64,000 nucleotides of DNA from Nocardia alba NBRC 108234 (GTDB taxonomy: Bacteria; Actinomycetota; Actinomycetes; Mycobacteriales; Mycobacteriaceae): NCBI RefSeq assembly GCF_001612665.1, contig NZ_BDAX01000009.1, positions 62,001 through 126,000 on the forward strand, read 5' to 3'. Below, in pieces: positions 8,086-19,711 of the stretch. Within the stretch, counting starts at the first letter, position 1, and each line of letters begins with the position of its first letter. A program made the position numbers and the translations under genes. The notes under the pieces are model-generated. The model made no database searches, was not told the origin of the DNA, and was given only the letters and a program-made list of their open reading frames with translations.

Positions 8086-9756
8086 GTGAACACGACTACT
8101 GCGGGGATCGTCTTCGTGGCGGCCCTGGTTCTCGCGCTCGCGCTGGTACATGTACCGCTGGGCGACTACATGTACCGGGTCTACAGCAGCGACAAGTACT
8201 CCCGCGTCGAGCGGCTGATCTTCCGTGCCATCGGCGCGAAACCCGAGGTCGAGCAGACCTGGCCCGTCTACGCCCGCAGCGTGCTGGCGTTCTCGGCGGT
8301 CAGCGTGCTGTTCCTGTTCTTCTTCCAGCTGGTTCAGGGCGCGCTGCCGCTGCACCTCGACGATCCCGGCACCGAGATGACCCCCGCGCTCGCGTGGAAC
8401 ACCGCGGTCAGCTTCGTCACCAACACCAACTGGCAGAACTATTCCGGTGAGTCCACCCAGGGTCACCTGGTGCAGATGGCCGGTCTTGCGGTGCAGAACT
8501 TCGTCTCCGCGGCTGTCGGCATGGCGGTGGCGGTGGCACTGGTGCGTGGCTTCGCCCGTCGCCACACCGGCGACCTCGGCAACTTCTGGGTCGACCTGGT
8601 GCGCGGCACCCTGCGCATTCTGCTTCCGCTGGCGTTCGTGTTCGCGATCGTGCTGGTCGCGGGCGGCGTCATCCAGAACTTCCACCTCCACGATCAGGTC
8701 GCGCAGACCATCGGCGGCGCCGAACAGACCATCACCGGCGGTCCGGTGGCCAGCCAGGAGGTCATCAAGGAACTCGGCACCAACGGCGGCGGCTTCTACA
8801 ACGCGAACTCCGCCCACCCGTTCGAGAACCCGAACACCTGGACGAACTTCCTCGAGATCTTCCTGCTGATGGTGATCGCGTTCTCGCTGCCGCGCACCTT
8901 CGGCCGGATGGTCGGTTCCACCAAGCAGGGCTACGCGATCGTGGCGGTGATGGGCACGATCGCTCTGGCGAGTATCTCGCTGACCAACCTGTTCCAGCTA
9001 CAGCACCACGGCACGGTGCCGACCGCGATCGGCGCCTCCATGGAAGGCGTGGAAACCCGTTTCGGCGTGGCCGATTCGGCCACCTTCGCCGGTGCGACCA
9101 CCCTCACCTCGACCGGCGCGGTGAACTCGTTCCACGATTCCTACACCAGCCTCGGCGGCATGATGACGATGTTCAACATGCAGCTGGGCGAGGTCGCGCC
9201 CGGCGGTGTCGGGTCCGGTCTCTACGGCATGCTGATCCTCGCCGTGATCACGGTGTTCGTCGCGGGCCTGATGGTCGGACGTACCCCGGAATACCTGGGC
9301 AAGAAGATCACCCCGCGCGAAATCAAGCTGGCGGCGACGTATTTCCTGGTGAGCCCGCTGATCGTCCTGGTCGGCACGGCGGTGGCCATGGCCTTGCCGG
9401 GACAACGAGCGAGCATGCTCAACGGCGGGCCACACGGCATGTCGGAAGTGCTGTACGCCTTCACCTCCGCGGCCAACAACAACGGTTCCGCCTTCGCCGG
9501 TCTCACCGGCAACACCGAGTGGTACAACACCGCGCTCGGCCTAGCGATGCTGTTCGGCCGATTCCTGCCGATCATCGTCGTGCTGGCACTGGCCGGTTCG
9601 CTGGCCCAGCAGGGCACCACCCCCGCGTCGATCGGCACGCTGCCGACGCACCGGCCGCAGTTCGTCGGCATGGTCGTCGGCGTGACGGTGATCCTGGTCG
9701 CGCTCACCTTCCTGCCCGCTCTCGCGCTCGGGCCGCTCGCCGAAGGAATCCACTGA
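8086..9756 (+). CDS. kdpA: KdpA potassium-binding channel-like subunit (556 aa)
   Basis: Integral membrane subunit that binds and translocates K+ in the KdpFABC P-type ATPase. Length and about ten hydrophobic helices fit KdpA. Family landmarks are [17 protein letters not shown] near residue 110, the filter-region motif [18 protein letters not shown] near residue 230, and [14 protein letters not shown] near the C terminus. It starts at a GTG that touches the kdpF stop, and one base separates its TGA from the kdpB ATG. No truncation or frameshift is seen. Confidence 0.97.
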   Translation: MNTTTAGIVFVAALVLALALVHVPLGDYMYRVYSSDKYSRVERLIFRAIGAKPEVEQTWPVYARSVLAFSAVSVLFLFFFQLVQGALPLHLDDPGTEMTPALAWNTAVSFVTNTNWQNYSGESTQGHLVQMAGLAVQNFVSAAVGMAVAVALVRGFARRHTGDLGNFWVDLVRGTLRILLPLAFVFAIVLVAGGVIQNFHLHDQVAQTIGGAEQTITGGPVASQEVIKELGTNGGGFYNANSAHPFENPNTWTNFLEIFLLMVIAFSLPRTFGRMVGSTKQGYAIVAVMGTIALASISLTNLFQLQHHGTVPTAIGASMEGVETRFGVADSATFAGATTLTSTGAVNSFHDSYTSLGGMMTMFNMQLGEVAPGGVGSGLYGMLILAVITVFVAGLMVGRTPEYLGKKITPREIKLAATYFLVSPLIVLVGTAVAMALPGQRASMLNGGPHGMSEVLYAFTSAANNNGSAFAGLTGNTEWYNTALGLAMLFGRFLPIIVVLALAGSLAQQGTTPASIGTLPTHRPQFVGMVVGVTVILVALTFLPALALGPLAEGIH

Positions 9757-9757
9757 A

Positions 9758-11899
<2,142 letters not shown>

Positions 11900-11900
11900 A

Positions 11901-12770
11901 ATGCGTATGTCAACCTGGATCCGCCAGCACCTGGCCGCCCTGCGCGCCCTGCTCGTGCTGACCGCGATCACCGGAATCATCTATCCCGTGGCGGTTTTTG
12001 CGGTCGCGCAGCTGCCCGGACTCGACACCGCGGCCGACGGCTCGCTCATCGTGCGGGATGGAAAACTGGTGGGCTCCAGCCTGATCGGGCAGTCGTTCGC
12101 CGACGCCGACGGCAAGGCCATGGCGCAGTACTTCCAGAGTCGTCCGTCGGCCGCCGGCGAGGGCTACGATCCACTGTCCACCGCCGCGAGCAATCTCGGC
12201 CCGGAAGACATCGTCGACACCGCCGACCGCACCAGCCTGCTCACCACCGTGTGCGCACGGTCGAAGGAGGTCGGCGACCGTGAGGGGGTCGACGGCGCCC
12301 GGCAGTTCTGCACGAAAGATGGTGTGGGCGCGGTGCTCTCGGTGATCGGGCCACGCGATGGCGACGGTGACGTGTCGCGGCCGGTGCAGGTGGTCAGCGT
12401 CAACGAACTCTGCCCCGCGCAGCCGTTTCTGACCACGTTCCGCGGCGTCGCCGTGGAGTGCGCGAAGGAGGGCGAGGACTACTCCGTCGGCCGGATCATC
12501 CCGATCCTCGGCGACGCATCGGCCGAGGCCGCGGTCCCCGCGGACGCGGTCACCGCCAGCGGCAGCGGACTCGACCCGCACATCTCCCCCGCGTACGCGG
12601 CCATCCAGGTCGAGCGCGTCGCGCGGGCGCGCGGCATCACTGCCGCACAGGTGCGCGAACTCCTCGCCGCCCACACCGAGGCGCGCACGCTCGGATTCCT
12701 CGGTGAGCCGCGGGTGAACGTCGTCGAACTCAACCTCGATCTCGACACCCGCTACCCGTTCGAGGGCTGA
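11901..12770 (+). CDS. kdpC: KdpC subunit with a cysteine-containing insertion (289 aa)
   Basis: Single-helix accessory subunit of KdpFABC that acts on the outer face beside KdpA. The N-terminal membrane helix (about residues 12-36), GSLIV...GSSLIGQSF, YFQSRPSAA and SNLGPED match the family, and so does the C-terminal half TASGSGLDPHISPAYA...NVVELNLDLD. Between them, roughly residues 104-211, is extra sequence not found in the about 190-residue enterobacterial form. It carries Cys118, Cys137, Cys171 and Cys187. The reading frame is open throughout, so this is an insertion and not a fusion by error. It ends just before a strong hairpin terminator. Confidence 0.93.
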   Translation: MRMSTWIRQHLAALRALLVLTAITGIIYPVAVFAVAQLPGLDTAADGSLIVRDGKLVGSSLIGQSFADADGKAMAQYFQSRPSAAGEGYDPLSTAASNLGPEDIVDTADRTSLLTTVCARSKEVGDREGVDGARQFCTKDGVGAVLSVIGPRDGDGDVSRPVQVVSVNELCPAQPFLTTFRGVAVECAKEGEDYSVGRIIPILGDASAEAAVPADAVTASGSGLDPHISPAYAAIQVERVARARGITAAQVRELLAAHTEARTLGFLGEPRVNVVELNLDLDTRYPFEG

Positions 12771-12776
12771 AGCACA

Positions 12777-12818
12777 GCGATCGGGGCCGCGACCATCGCT
12801 GGTCGCGGCCCCGATCGC
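12777..12818. terminator. bidirectional terminator between kdpC and the debranching enzyme gene
   Basis: A perfect 19-base inverted repeat (12777-12795 with 12800-12818) with a four-base TCGC loop lies in the 53-base gap between two convergent stops. The stem is mostly G+C. A T-run is not obvious, as is common in actinobacterial terminators. It should serve both strands. Confidence 0.85.
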
Positions 12819-12823
12819 GCGGT

Positions 12824-14968
12824 CTACTCCTCGTCGGTGATCAGGGCCCAGCCCTCGGGCAAGCCCGTCACGGTCACCGCCGAGCCGCACACCTCGAGAT
12901 CCACCGTCACCGCGTCACCGAGCCGGAACTCCGACAGCCGCACGCACCCCCAGGCCGGGGGAACCTGCGGCCGCACCGTCAATGTCTTGCTCGGCACATC
13001 GGGATCGAGTCCGAGGAACGACCGGACCAGCAGCAGCGGCGCCGCGCTCGCCCAGGCCTGCGGCGAACACGACGTCGGATACGGCACGGGCGCGGCGAAT
13101 CTCGCCCGCGGGAAACCGCAGAACAGCTCGGGCAACCGTCCGTCGAACGCCGCGGCGGCATCGAGCAGACCACCCGACAGCCGCATCGCCAGTTCCACCG
13201 CACCCGGCACATGCTGGTACCGCATCAACCCGGCGACGGCGATCGCCGTGTCATGCGGCCAGATCGAGCCGCTGTGGTAACTCATCGGGTTGTAGGCGCC
13301 CATATCAGAAGCCAGGGTCCGCAGGCCGAATCCCGAATCCATCTCCGCCCGGGACAGATTGCGGATCAGGATCTCGGCGTGTTCGTCGGTCGCGATGCCC
13401 GACCACAGACAGTGCGCCGCATTGCTGGTCAACGCGTCGACCTGGCGCTTACGACCGTCCAACGCCACCGCGTACCACCCGTAATGGGGTAGCCAGAACT
13501 GTTCGGCGAACTTGGTTCGCAACTCGTCGGCCCGCTCCCGCATCCGCACGGCCAACTCGGGGTCGTCGAACTGGTCGGCGAGCTCGGCACGAGCCAGGAA
13601 TGCCGCGTACACATATCCCTGCACCTCGGCCAACGCGATCGGGGCCTCGGCGATATGTCCTGCGGCGTCGTTGATTCCGTCGAAGCTGTCCTTCCAGCCC
13701 TGATTGATCAGGCCGCGATCGGTGGCGCGCACGTACTCGACGAAACCGTCGTCGTCGCGGTCACCGAAATCGGTGATCCAGCTGATCGCGGCGTCGGCCG
13801 CGGGCAGCAGGGTGGCGATCGAAGCCGGATCCGCGCCCCACCGCAGACATTCGGCGAGCAGCATCACGAAAAGTGGTGTGGCATCGACGGTTCCGTAGTA
13901 GATATTGCCGCCAAGCACCTGCCCGACCGAGGGACCACGCCGCATCTCGTGCATGATCCGGCCCGGTTCCTCCTCGACGAGGGGGTCGATGGTCTGCCCC
14001 TGCAGTTCGGCCAGCTGTTGCAGGGTACCCAGTGCCAGATCGGTTTCCAGCGGCAGCGACATCCATGCCGTGAGCAGTGAGTCCCGACCGAACAGCGTCA
14101 TGAACCACGGTGCGCCCGCCGCCACGAAGGGCCGGTTGGTGCCCGAATCGGTGTGGATCTGCAAGGCGCCCAGGTCGCTTTCGGTGCGGCGCAGGATCTG
14201 GTTGAGCAGCCCCGAATCAGCGGAGATATCGGTGGCGGTGGCCCGCCAGGCCGCGATCTTGCGCACCGGATCGCTGGCCCGGTAACGCTCGCCCGGCGTG
14301 CCCGCGGTCTGCGGGCGTTGCGCGGCGCCTGCGGGCTGGGCGGTGATCTCGGTCTGCCAGCGCGCGCCCGCCGGGACCACGACCCGCCAGATCATGGTGC
14401 CGGGCAACACCATCGGCTCGACGGTCGAGGTGAGCGCGAGCCCACGCGACAGATCGGCGCGATCGTGCAACAGTAGTTCGCCGTCGGTGATCGTCATCTC
14501 CGCCCGGCGCCCGTGGGTACGGCCTTCCTTCACCGCGAACAGGTCGACGAAGTCGGCGTCCACGTGCAGTTCGAGCACCACCGCCGTCGCCTCGCGGCTC
14601 ATGTTCTCCAGCGTGATCAGCTCGTGCATGCCCTCGGCGACGAGCCGATCGCGCACCACGAGCAGGGTGCTGTCGGCCCGGCCCTGTTGGGGCGGCCTGC
14701 GCAGCACGAACCGGGCCGCGAAGGCCTCCGGGCTCAACACCGACAGCGCCTCGGGCCGTTTGCCGTCGATCATCAGCTCCCAGCGCGAGATCACCCTGGC
14801 GTCACGGAAGAACAGGCCCTGCGGCTTGCCCGGCTCGATATCGCCGAGCCGGTCGGACAGGCAGAACGTGCCGCCTTCGACAAGGGTGATGGTGCCGCCG
14901 ACGCCACCGAGCCCCGCGGGTTCCCCCGCGTTGAGAGGGCTCGGCGCCGAGGCGCTGTCGGTGCTCAT
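12824..14968 (-). CDS. glycogen debranching / amylo-alpha-1,6-glucosidase-like protein (714 aa)
   Basis: The N-terminal GDE_N type domain begins near residue 25 (ITLVEGGTFCLSDRLGDIEPGKPQGLFFRDARVISRWEL). The C-terminal part is an alpha/alpha-toroid glycosidase, with FGRDSLLTAWMSLP, LINQGWKDSFDGI, GYVYAAF, NPMSYHSGSIWPHDTAIA and SCSPQAWASAAPLLL. The likely activity is hydrolysis of alpha-glucan branches or another glycoside; the exact substrate is unknown. The start ATG (14966-14968) overlaps the stop of the glycosyltransferase gene (ATGA), implying translational coupling with it. A longer reading frame upstream lies inside that gene and is not needed. Confidence 0.9.
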   Translation of the reverse strand: MSTDSASAPSPLNAGEPAGLGGVGGTITLVEGGTFCLSDRLGDIEPGKPQGLFFRDARVISRWELMIDGKRPEALSVLSPEAFAARFVLRRPPQQGRADSTLLVVRDRLVAEGMHELITLENMSREATAVVLELHVDADFVDLFAVKEGRTHGRRAEMTITDGELLLHDRADLSRGLALTSTVEPMVLPGTMIWRVVVPAGARWQTEITAQPAGAAQRPQTAGTPGERYRASDPVRKIAAWRATATDISADSGLLNQILRRTESDLGALQIHTDSGTNRPFVAAGAPWFMTLFGRDSLLTAWMSLPLETDLALGTLQQLAELQGQTIDPLVEEEPGRIMHEMRRGPSVGQVLGGNIYYGTVDATPLFVMLLAECLRWGADPASIATLLPAADAAISWITDFGDRDDDGFVEYVRATDRGLINQGWKDSFDGINDAAGHIAEAPIALAEVQGYVYAAFLARAELADQFDDPELAVRMRERADELRTKFAEQFWLPHYGWYAVALDGRKRQVDALTSNAAHCLWSGIATDEHAEILIRNLSRAEMDSGFGLRTLASDMGAYNPMSYHSGSIWPHDTAIAVAGLMRYQHVPGAVELAMRLSGGLLDAAAAFDGRLPELFCGFPRARFAAPVPYPTSCSPQAWASAAPLLLVRSFLGLDPDVPSKTLTVRPQVPPAWGCVRLSEFRLGDAVTVDLEVCGSAVTVTGLPEGWALITDEE

Positions 14969-16155
14969 GCGCGCCCGGTGACCGCTACCCCGGCGGACAT
15001 CGGCATCGCGTATGGGGCGTCGTACCCGATCGTGGTGCGGGCGAGTAGTTCTCGGTACACCTTCTCGTACCCGGCACCGAGGGTGTCGGCGCCGAAGTTG
15101 TCGACCACGTGTTTGCGGCACAGGGCCGGATCGTAGGTCTGGACTTCGGCAATGGCGGCGGGCAGTTCGGCCGGATCGTCACAGATCCGCCCGGTGACCC
15201 CGTCCACCACCACTTCGCTCACCGCACCGCCGCGCAACGCGACCACCGGCGTACCGCAGATCATCGCCTCGATCATCACCATGCCGAACGGCTCCTCCCA
15301 TCGAATGGGGAACAGCAGACACTTTGCTCCGGAGAGGAGTTTACGCTTGGCGGCCGCGTCGGCGAGACCGAACATCTGATCCTGGTCGGTCATTCGCGGC
15401 CGCACGAACTCCTCGAAGTAGGCCTTTTCCAGCGGCTCACTGCACTTGCCCGCCAGGATCAGCGGCATGCCGACAGCGTGGGCGGCCTCGAGCGCCAGAT
15501 GCGGACCCTTGTCGTCGCTGAACCGGCCGAGGAACAGCGCGTAGTCCTGCTTCTCGGTCTCGAACGGCCACTGGTCGGGCCGCAGCGCGTTGTGTACCCG
15601 GCCCGCCCACGGCAGATCGGGCGCCAGCGCGCGCTGCCGGTCGCTGATCGCGACGAGCGAGCACTCCTGGCCCAGTTCCTTGTAATAGCGGTAACAGTCG
15701 TCCTGCACCGGGCCGTGCACGGTCACCACCGTCGGCAACCCGAGATTGGCGTAGGCGGGCGCGTTGAGCGGACCCGCGAACGTGTGGTCGTGGACCAGGT
15801 CGATGCCTTCGGTATCGGCCAGCCGCTCGATGGCGCGGCGCACCCGCAGCGCGTGCACGATCTCGGGGAACGGGTCGCCCAGCCGTTCGGGCTGGATCCG
15901 GTCCCACAGCGGAACGAAATTCGCCTGGGTGCCGTCGATGCCGGCACCGAACAGGGTGACGTGATGGCCGCGCTCACACAGCGAGTCGACCAGATCGGCG
16001 ACCACGGCCTCGACGCCGCCGTACGCCTTGGGTGGAACATCGAAATACGGTGGGACAACCATGGCGATCCGCAGCGGACCACCGTGGTGATCGATCGAAT
16101 AGAGATCGGACGCGGACAAACCGATCGGCGACATTGCCGACGTGTCTGTACTCAT
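14965..16155 (-). CDS. GT4-type glycosyltransferase (396 aa)
   Basis: Two Rossmann domains of a GT-B fold. The N-terminal domain has RIAMVVPPYFDVPPKAYGGVEAVVADL; the C-terminal domain has LFLGRFSDDKGPHLALEAA and the donor-binding region RWEEPFGMVMIEAMICGTPVVALRGGAVSEVV. It starts at ATG 16153-16155 with an AAGGAAGG ribosome site. It overlaps the debranching-like gene downstream, so the pair probably acts on the same glycan, for example intracellular alpha-glucan or trehalose-related material. The donor and acceptor cannot be read from sequence. Confidence 0.9.
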   Translation of the reverse strand: MSTDTSAMSPIGLSASDLYSIDHHGGPLRIAMVVPPYFDVPPKAYGGVEAVVADLVDSLCERGHHVTLFGAGIDGTQANFVPLWDRIQPERLGDPFPEIVHALRVRRAIERLADTEGIDLVHDHTFAGPLNAPAYANLGLPTVVTVHGPVQDDCYRYYKELGQECSLVAISDRQRALAPDLPWAGRVHNALRPDQWPFETEKQDYALFLGRFSDDKGPHLALEAAHAVGMPLILAGKCSEPLEKAYFEEFVRPRMTDQDQMFGLADAAAKRKLLSGAKCLLFPIRWEEPFGMVMIEAMICGTPVVALRGGAVSEVVVDGVTGRICDDPAELPAAIAEVQTYDPALCRKHVVDNFGADTLGAGYEKVYRELLARTTIGYDAPYAMPMSAGVAVTGRA

Positions 16156-16419
16156 GACCTTCCTTCCAGGGACGCAACCTCGCAACACTTGCGCGAACAA
16201 GAGATGGCCGCCTCGGCGGAGGTGGAGACGAGAGCTTCACCGCCGTCCATGGGGCATGGTTGGCCTGGCCAGACGCGATGCGCACCGTTTCCGGTGCCCG
16301 CCTGAACAGAGGGGCCGTCAAGGAACGTACCCCGCTACCGCAGAGTAAACCAGCGTGCGAGAGGAAATGTTGTATTTCTATTCCCCACCACGGCAGGACA
16401 TTACGCGGTCAATGGTGGC

Positions 16420-17928
16420 CTACGGCGTACAGATTGCCTGCCCGACGGCGTCGAGGCACGGAATATTGCCGAACTCCCGGATAATCGCCCGACCCTGACC
16501 GTGCATCAGATAGTCGATGAATTGCGCCGAGAGCGAATCACCGGCGACCTGCCCGTGCGTATCCGCGTACTCCACCACCGTGAGCGGGTAGGTTCGCGCC
16601 TTCATGGTGTCCTCCGACGCGCCGACCCCGTCCAACGAGACGACCGTCACCGCGCCACTCACCGAGGAAGTATCCATGTAGCCCACCGCACCCGGGGTCT
16701 CGGCGACGAACGAGGCCACCCCGCCGGTGGTCTTGACCTCGCATTGTTCGCCCCCCGACGGCCTTCCGGCGCACGGGATGTACGGGAAAACCTTTCGGTT
16801 ACCTTCCAGCAAACGATTCTCCAGCGCCGTTCGGGTGCCGGAACCCGCCTCCCGGTCGATCAGCACCACCGGCTGATCGGGCCCACCGATCTGGTTCCAG
16901 TTCTTGATGTTTCCCCGGTACAGATCACGCACCTGCGATGTCGTCAGATTCGGCAGGCCGACACCCGGGTGGGTCACGATCGAGAACGAACTGAGAGCCA
17001 ACGGATACTCGACCAGCTTGTCGAAGCCACTGCCCTTGGGACCGTCGCTGATCGCGAGCATCCCCTGCGTCGGGCCCGCCTGGACCAGTTTGACGAGCCC
17101 GTCGGAGGTTCCGGCGAAATCGAAGGTGAATTTCGCTTCGGTACAGGTCTTCGCGTAGTTCTGCGCGGCCTTGCGAATCATCGGCGCCATCGCGGTGGAA
17201 CCGACGAGCGTGAGCTCACCCCCGGCGCAGTCGCGCGGCGGCGGGTCCGTGCGCAGTGCGAGCACCGCTTGCACCGCGATCAGCGCGACCAGAAAACCGG
17301 ACAGCGCCATCAGCTTCTTCGACGGGCCGGGCTGGCTCCTGGTCTCGACAACCCTGCCCCGCTTGACCCGCCCGGTCAGCACCGGCTCCGCGGGCTCGCC
17401 GTCGCCGTGCACTCGCTTGAGCACCGCCAGGATCTTGTAGTGCTGGCGCCGTTCGAGCTGCACCTTGGGCAGATCGATGATGCCGACGAAGCTCTCGCCC
17501 TCGCCGCGAGACCGCTTGCCGATGCCGGAACCGGGGCCGAGATTGTCGGGGAGCGGTCCGTCCAGCTCGGTCACCGCGAGGCCGATGACCTCACGACCGG
17601 GGAAGTTGATGTGCAGTCCCACACGGGGATCGGTGCCACTCATCGTGTAGTCGTCGGGGTCGACGGCGAGAGTTCCGCCGTTCTCGACACGAACCAGCAC
17701 CACCGACAACTTGGACAGCTCCAACGGCGCCCCGCCGACCTCCGGAGTGCTCAGGTTCGCCAAGGCGCCGACCAGCGACGCGGTATCGGTCTCGCCGGTC
17801 ACCGGCGTATCCATCTGAAAGCGATACCCCAGCCGACGCCGCCCGACCAGGATGAACTCGCGAACGAACGCGGCCGACGCGACAGCGAGACCTGTCACCG
17901 ACACGATCAGCTCCACCGGAATTTCCAT
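16420..17928 (-). CDS. two-segment membrane protein with C-terminal PstS-like substrate-binding domain (502 aa)
   Basis: A hydrophobic helix at about residues 5-25 is followed by a beta-rich region (28-200) of unknown family. A second helix lies at about 210-230 (LMALSGFLVALIAVQAVLAL), then a phosphate-binding-protein-like domain from about 240 to the end. That domain shows GELTLVGSTAMAPMIRKAAQNYA, SDGPKGSGFDKL, VTHPGVGLPNLT, DLYRGNIKNWNQIGGPD and REAGSGTRTALENRLL, as in PstS. The start ATG 17926-17928 has a G-run ribosome site; an in-frame GTG lies 12 bases earlier. No ABC transporter genes are adjacent. Ordinary PstS has a signal peptide or lipobox instead of this N-terminal module. Confidence 0.8.
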   Translation of the reverse strand: MEIPVELIVSVTGLAVASAAFVREFILVGRRRLGYRFQMDTPVTGETDTASLVGALANLSTPEVGGAPLELSKLSVVLVRVENGGTLAVDPDDYTMSGTDPRVGLHINFPGREVIGLAVTELDGPLPDNLGPGSGIGKRSRGEGESFVGIIDLPKVQLERRQHYKILAVLKRVHGDGEPAEPVLTGRVKRGRVVETRSQPGPSKKLMALSGFLVALIAVQAVLALRTDPPPRDCAGGELTLVGSTAMAPMIRKAAQNYAKTCTEAKFTFDFAGTSDGLVKLVQAGPTQGMLAISDGPKGSGFDKLVEYPLALSSFSIVTHPGVGLPNLTTSQVRDLYRGNIKNWNQIGGPDQPVVLIDREAGSGTRTALENRLLEGNRKVFPYIPCAGRPSGGEQCEVKTTGGVASFVAETPGAVGYMDTSSVSGAVTVVSLDGVGASEDTMKARTYPLTVVEYADTHGQVAGDSLSAQFIDYLMHGQGRAIIREFGNIPCLDAVGQAICTP

Positions 17929-18022
17929 CGAACCCCCCACTAAATCACTTCGATCAGCGAGTTGATGTGTACCAGGTGCGATTCGGCCGATGCGGAGTCG
18001 AAATCAGTTGTTGGGCAAGACT

Positions 18023-19060
18023 TCACCCAGTCGATGCCGCGCACCAGGCGAGCAGCTGTTCGACCGGCCAGGTGTCGATCACCCGCTCGGCTGTCACGCC
18101 GTGAGCCAATGCCCGCTCGCATCCGTAGCCCTGCCACGCCAACTGGCCCGGTGCGTGCGCGTCGGTGTCGATGGAGAACAAGCAGTCCATCTCGACAGCC
18201 AGCTCGATCAATCGCCCGGGCGGGTCGCGGCGTTCGGGGCGGCTGTTGATCTCCACGGCGGTGCCGAAGCGGCGGCAGGCCTCGAAGACGATTTCGGCGT
18301 CGAACGTCGACTCGGGACGGGTGCCGCGAGACCCTTCGACGAGCCGGCCGGTGCAGTGCCCGAGGATGTCGACATGCGGGTTCGCCACGGCGTAGACCAT
18401 CCGCTCGGTCATGGTGTCGCTGTCGTCGCGCAGGTGCCAATGCACGCTGGCGACAACGACATCGAGCCGTTCGAGCAGATCGGCACGCTGGTCGAGGGCG
18501 CCGTCGTCGAGGATGTCGACCTCGATCCCGGTGAGGATGCGAAACGGCGCCATCTGCTCGTTGAGTTCGGCGATCACGTCGAGTTGGCGCAGCAATCGGT
18601 CCGCGGACAGACCGTTGGCCACCTTGAGCCGCGGCGAATGGTCTGTCAGCGCACAGTATTCGTGGCCGAGCGCGGCCGCGACGCCCATCATCTCGGCGAT
18701 CGGGCTCCCCCCGTCGGACCAGTCCGAGTGGGTGTGCAGATCACCGCGCAGCGCCGCGCGCAGTTCCGCGCCCGCGGGCGCGATCGGCTTCGCCTCGGCG
18801 CGGAGTTCGGCGAGGTAGTCCGGAACCGCGCCGGCACAGGCCTGTTCGATGACGGCTGCCGTTTTGGGCCCGATCCCGGCGAGCTCACGCCAGCTGTGTT
18901 CGCGTGCGCGGGTCGCGAACTCGTCGTCGGCGAGCCCGGCGACGACATCGGCGGCCCGGCGGTACGCCTTCACCCGGTGCGTTTCGGCACGACCGCGTTC
19001 GAGCCAGAACCCGACCTCGCGCAGCGCCGCCACCGGACCCGGACCCGCCGCCGATGCCAT
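18023..19060 (-). CDS. PHP-domain phosphoesterase with helix-hairpin-helix N terminus (345 aa)
   Basis: The N-terminal part resembles the helical region of PolX-type proteins (AYRRAADVV, then ELAGIGPKTAAVIEQA as a helix-hairpin-helix). The C-terminal PHP metal-dependent phosphoesterase has the motifs DLHTHSDWSDGG, ALTDHS, GIEVDI, SVHWH, HCTGR, INSRPERRDPP and DTDAHAP, so all metal ligands look intact. The polymerase catalytic domain is absent. It may hydrolyse phosphoesters such as histidinol phosphate, nucleotides or DNA ends; the substrate is unknown. It lies five bases downstream of the DHFR-like gene, probably in one transcript. Confidence 0.88.
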   Translation of the reverse strand: MASAAGPGPVAALREVGFWLERGRAETHRVKAYRRAADVVAGLADDEFATRAREHSWRELAGIGPKTAAVIEQACAGAVPDYLAELRAEAKPIAPAGAELRAALRGDLHTHSDWSDGGSPIAEMMGVAAALGHEYCALTDHSPRLKVANGLSADRLLRQLDVIAELNEQMAPFRILTGIEVDILDDGALDQRADLLERLDVVVASVHWHLRDDSDTMTERMVYAVANPHVDILGHCTGRLVEGSRGTRPESTFDAEIVFEACRRFGTAVEINSRPERRDPPGRLIELAVEMDCLFSIDTDAHAPGQLAWQGYGCERALAHGVTAERVIDTWPVEQLLAWCAASTG

Positions 19061-19065
19061 CGCGG

Positions 19066-19647
19066 CTACTTGATCCGGCCGTACTTGAGGAACGCGACGC
19101 CGTCGGCGTACACCCGGCTGGTGATCACCCGGAACCGTTCCGGCGCGGGCAGTTTCGTTCCGCCGCCGAACAGCGGCCTGCCGGTGCCGAGCACCACCGG
19201 GTGCAACTTCAGGAACACCTGGTCTATCTCGGGCAGCAGCGCCTGCGCCAGTTCACCACCGCCACAGAGCCAGATCCCCAGTCCGTCCTCGCGTTTGAGT
19301 TCGCGCACCGCGGCGATCGGATCCTCGGTGATCAGTTCCACGCCGGGCGCGGGCGCTTCGGGCAGCGTCGTCGACACCACGTACTGGCGTAGGTGCTCAT
19401 ACGGGCTCGCGGTACCGGTGCGTACCCCGAAGTCGTGGGTCTTGCGACCCATGATCACGGTATCGAAGTAGATGTTGCCCGCCGCGATCCCGCGCGCCTC
19501 ACGCACCTTGGTGGGCAGCGTTTCCGGGTACTGCGAGATGATCGCGGGCCCGTGGTCACCGCCCACGGGGAAGAAATCCAGCGTTCCGTCCTCGGCGGCG
19601 ATGAAACCGTCGATGGTCGAGGCCACGAAATAGGTCAGCTTGCGCAT
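19066..19647 (-). CDS. dihydrofolate reductase family protein (RibD C-terminal like, 193 aa)
   Basis: Reductase fold with the N-terminal LTYFVASTIDGFIA, NIYFDTVIMGRKTHDFG, and the NADPH-binding segment GIWLCGGGELAQALL. It belongs to the DHFR/RibD-C (YwjB/YyaP-like) group of small NADPH-dependent reductases whose natural substrates are mostly unknown. It is not the housekeeping FolA. The PHP gene follows after five bases. Upstream on the minus strand is fpg, separated by 64 bases. Confidence 0.9.
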   Translation of the reverse strand: MRKLTYFVASTIDGFIAAEDGTLDFFPVGGDHGPAIISQYPETLPTKVREARGIAAGNIYFDTVIMGRKTHDFGVRTGTASPYEHLRQYVVSTTLPEAPAPGVELITEDPIAAVRELKREDGLGIWLCGGGELAQALLPEIDQVFLKLHPVVLGTGRPLFGGGTKLPAPERFRVITSRVYADGVAFLKYGRIK

Positions 19648-19711
19648 AACGTCCTCCCTGCACGGACCCGGTCTGTCACGACCTGTCAGGGGAAACGTTA
19701 GCGTGCCCGGA

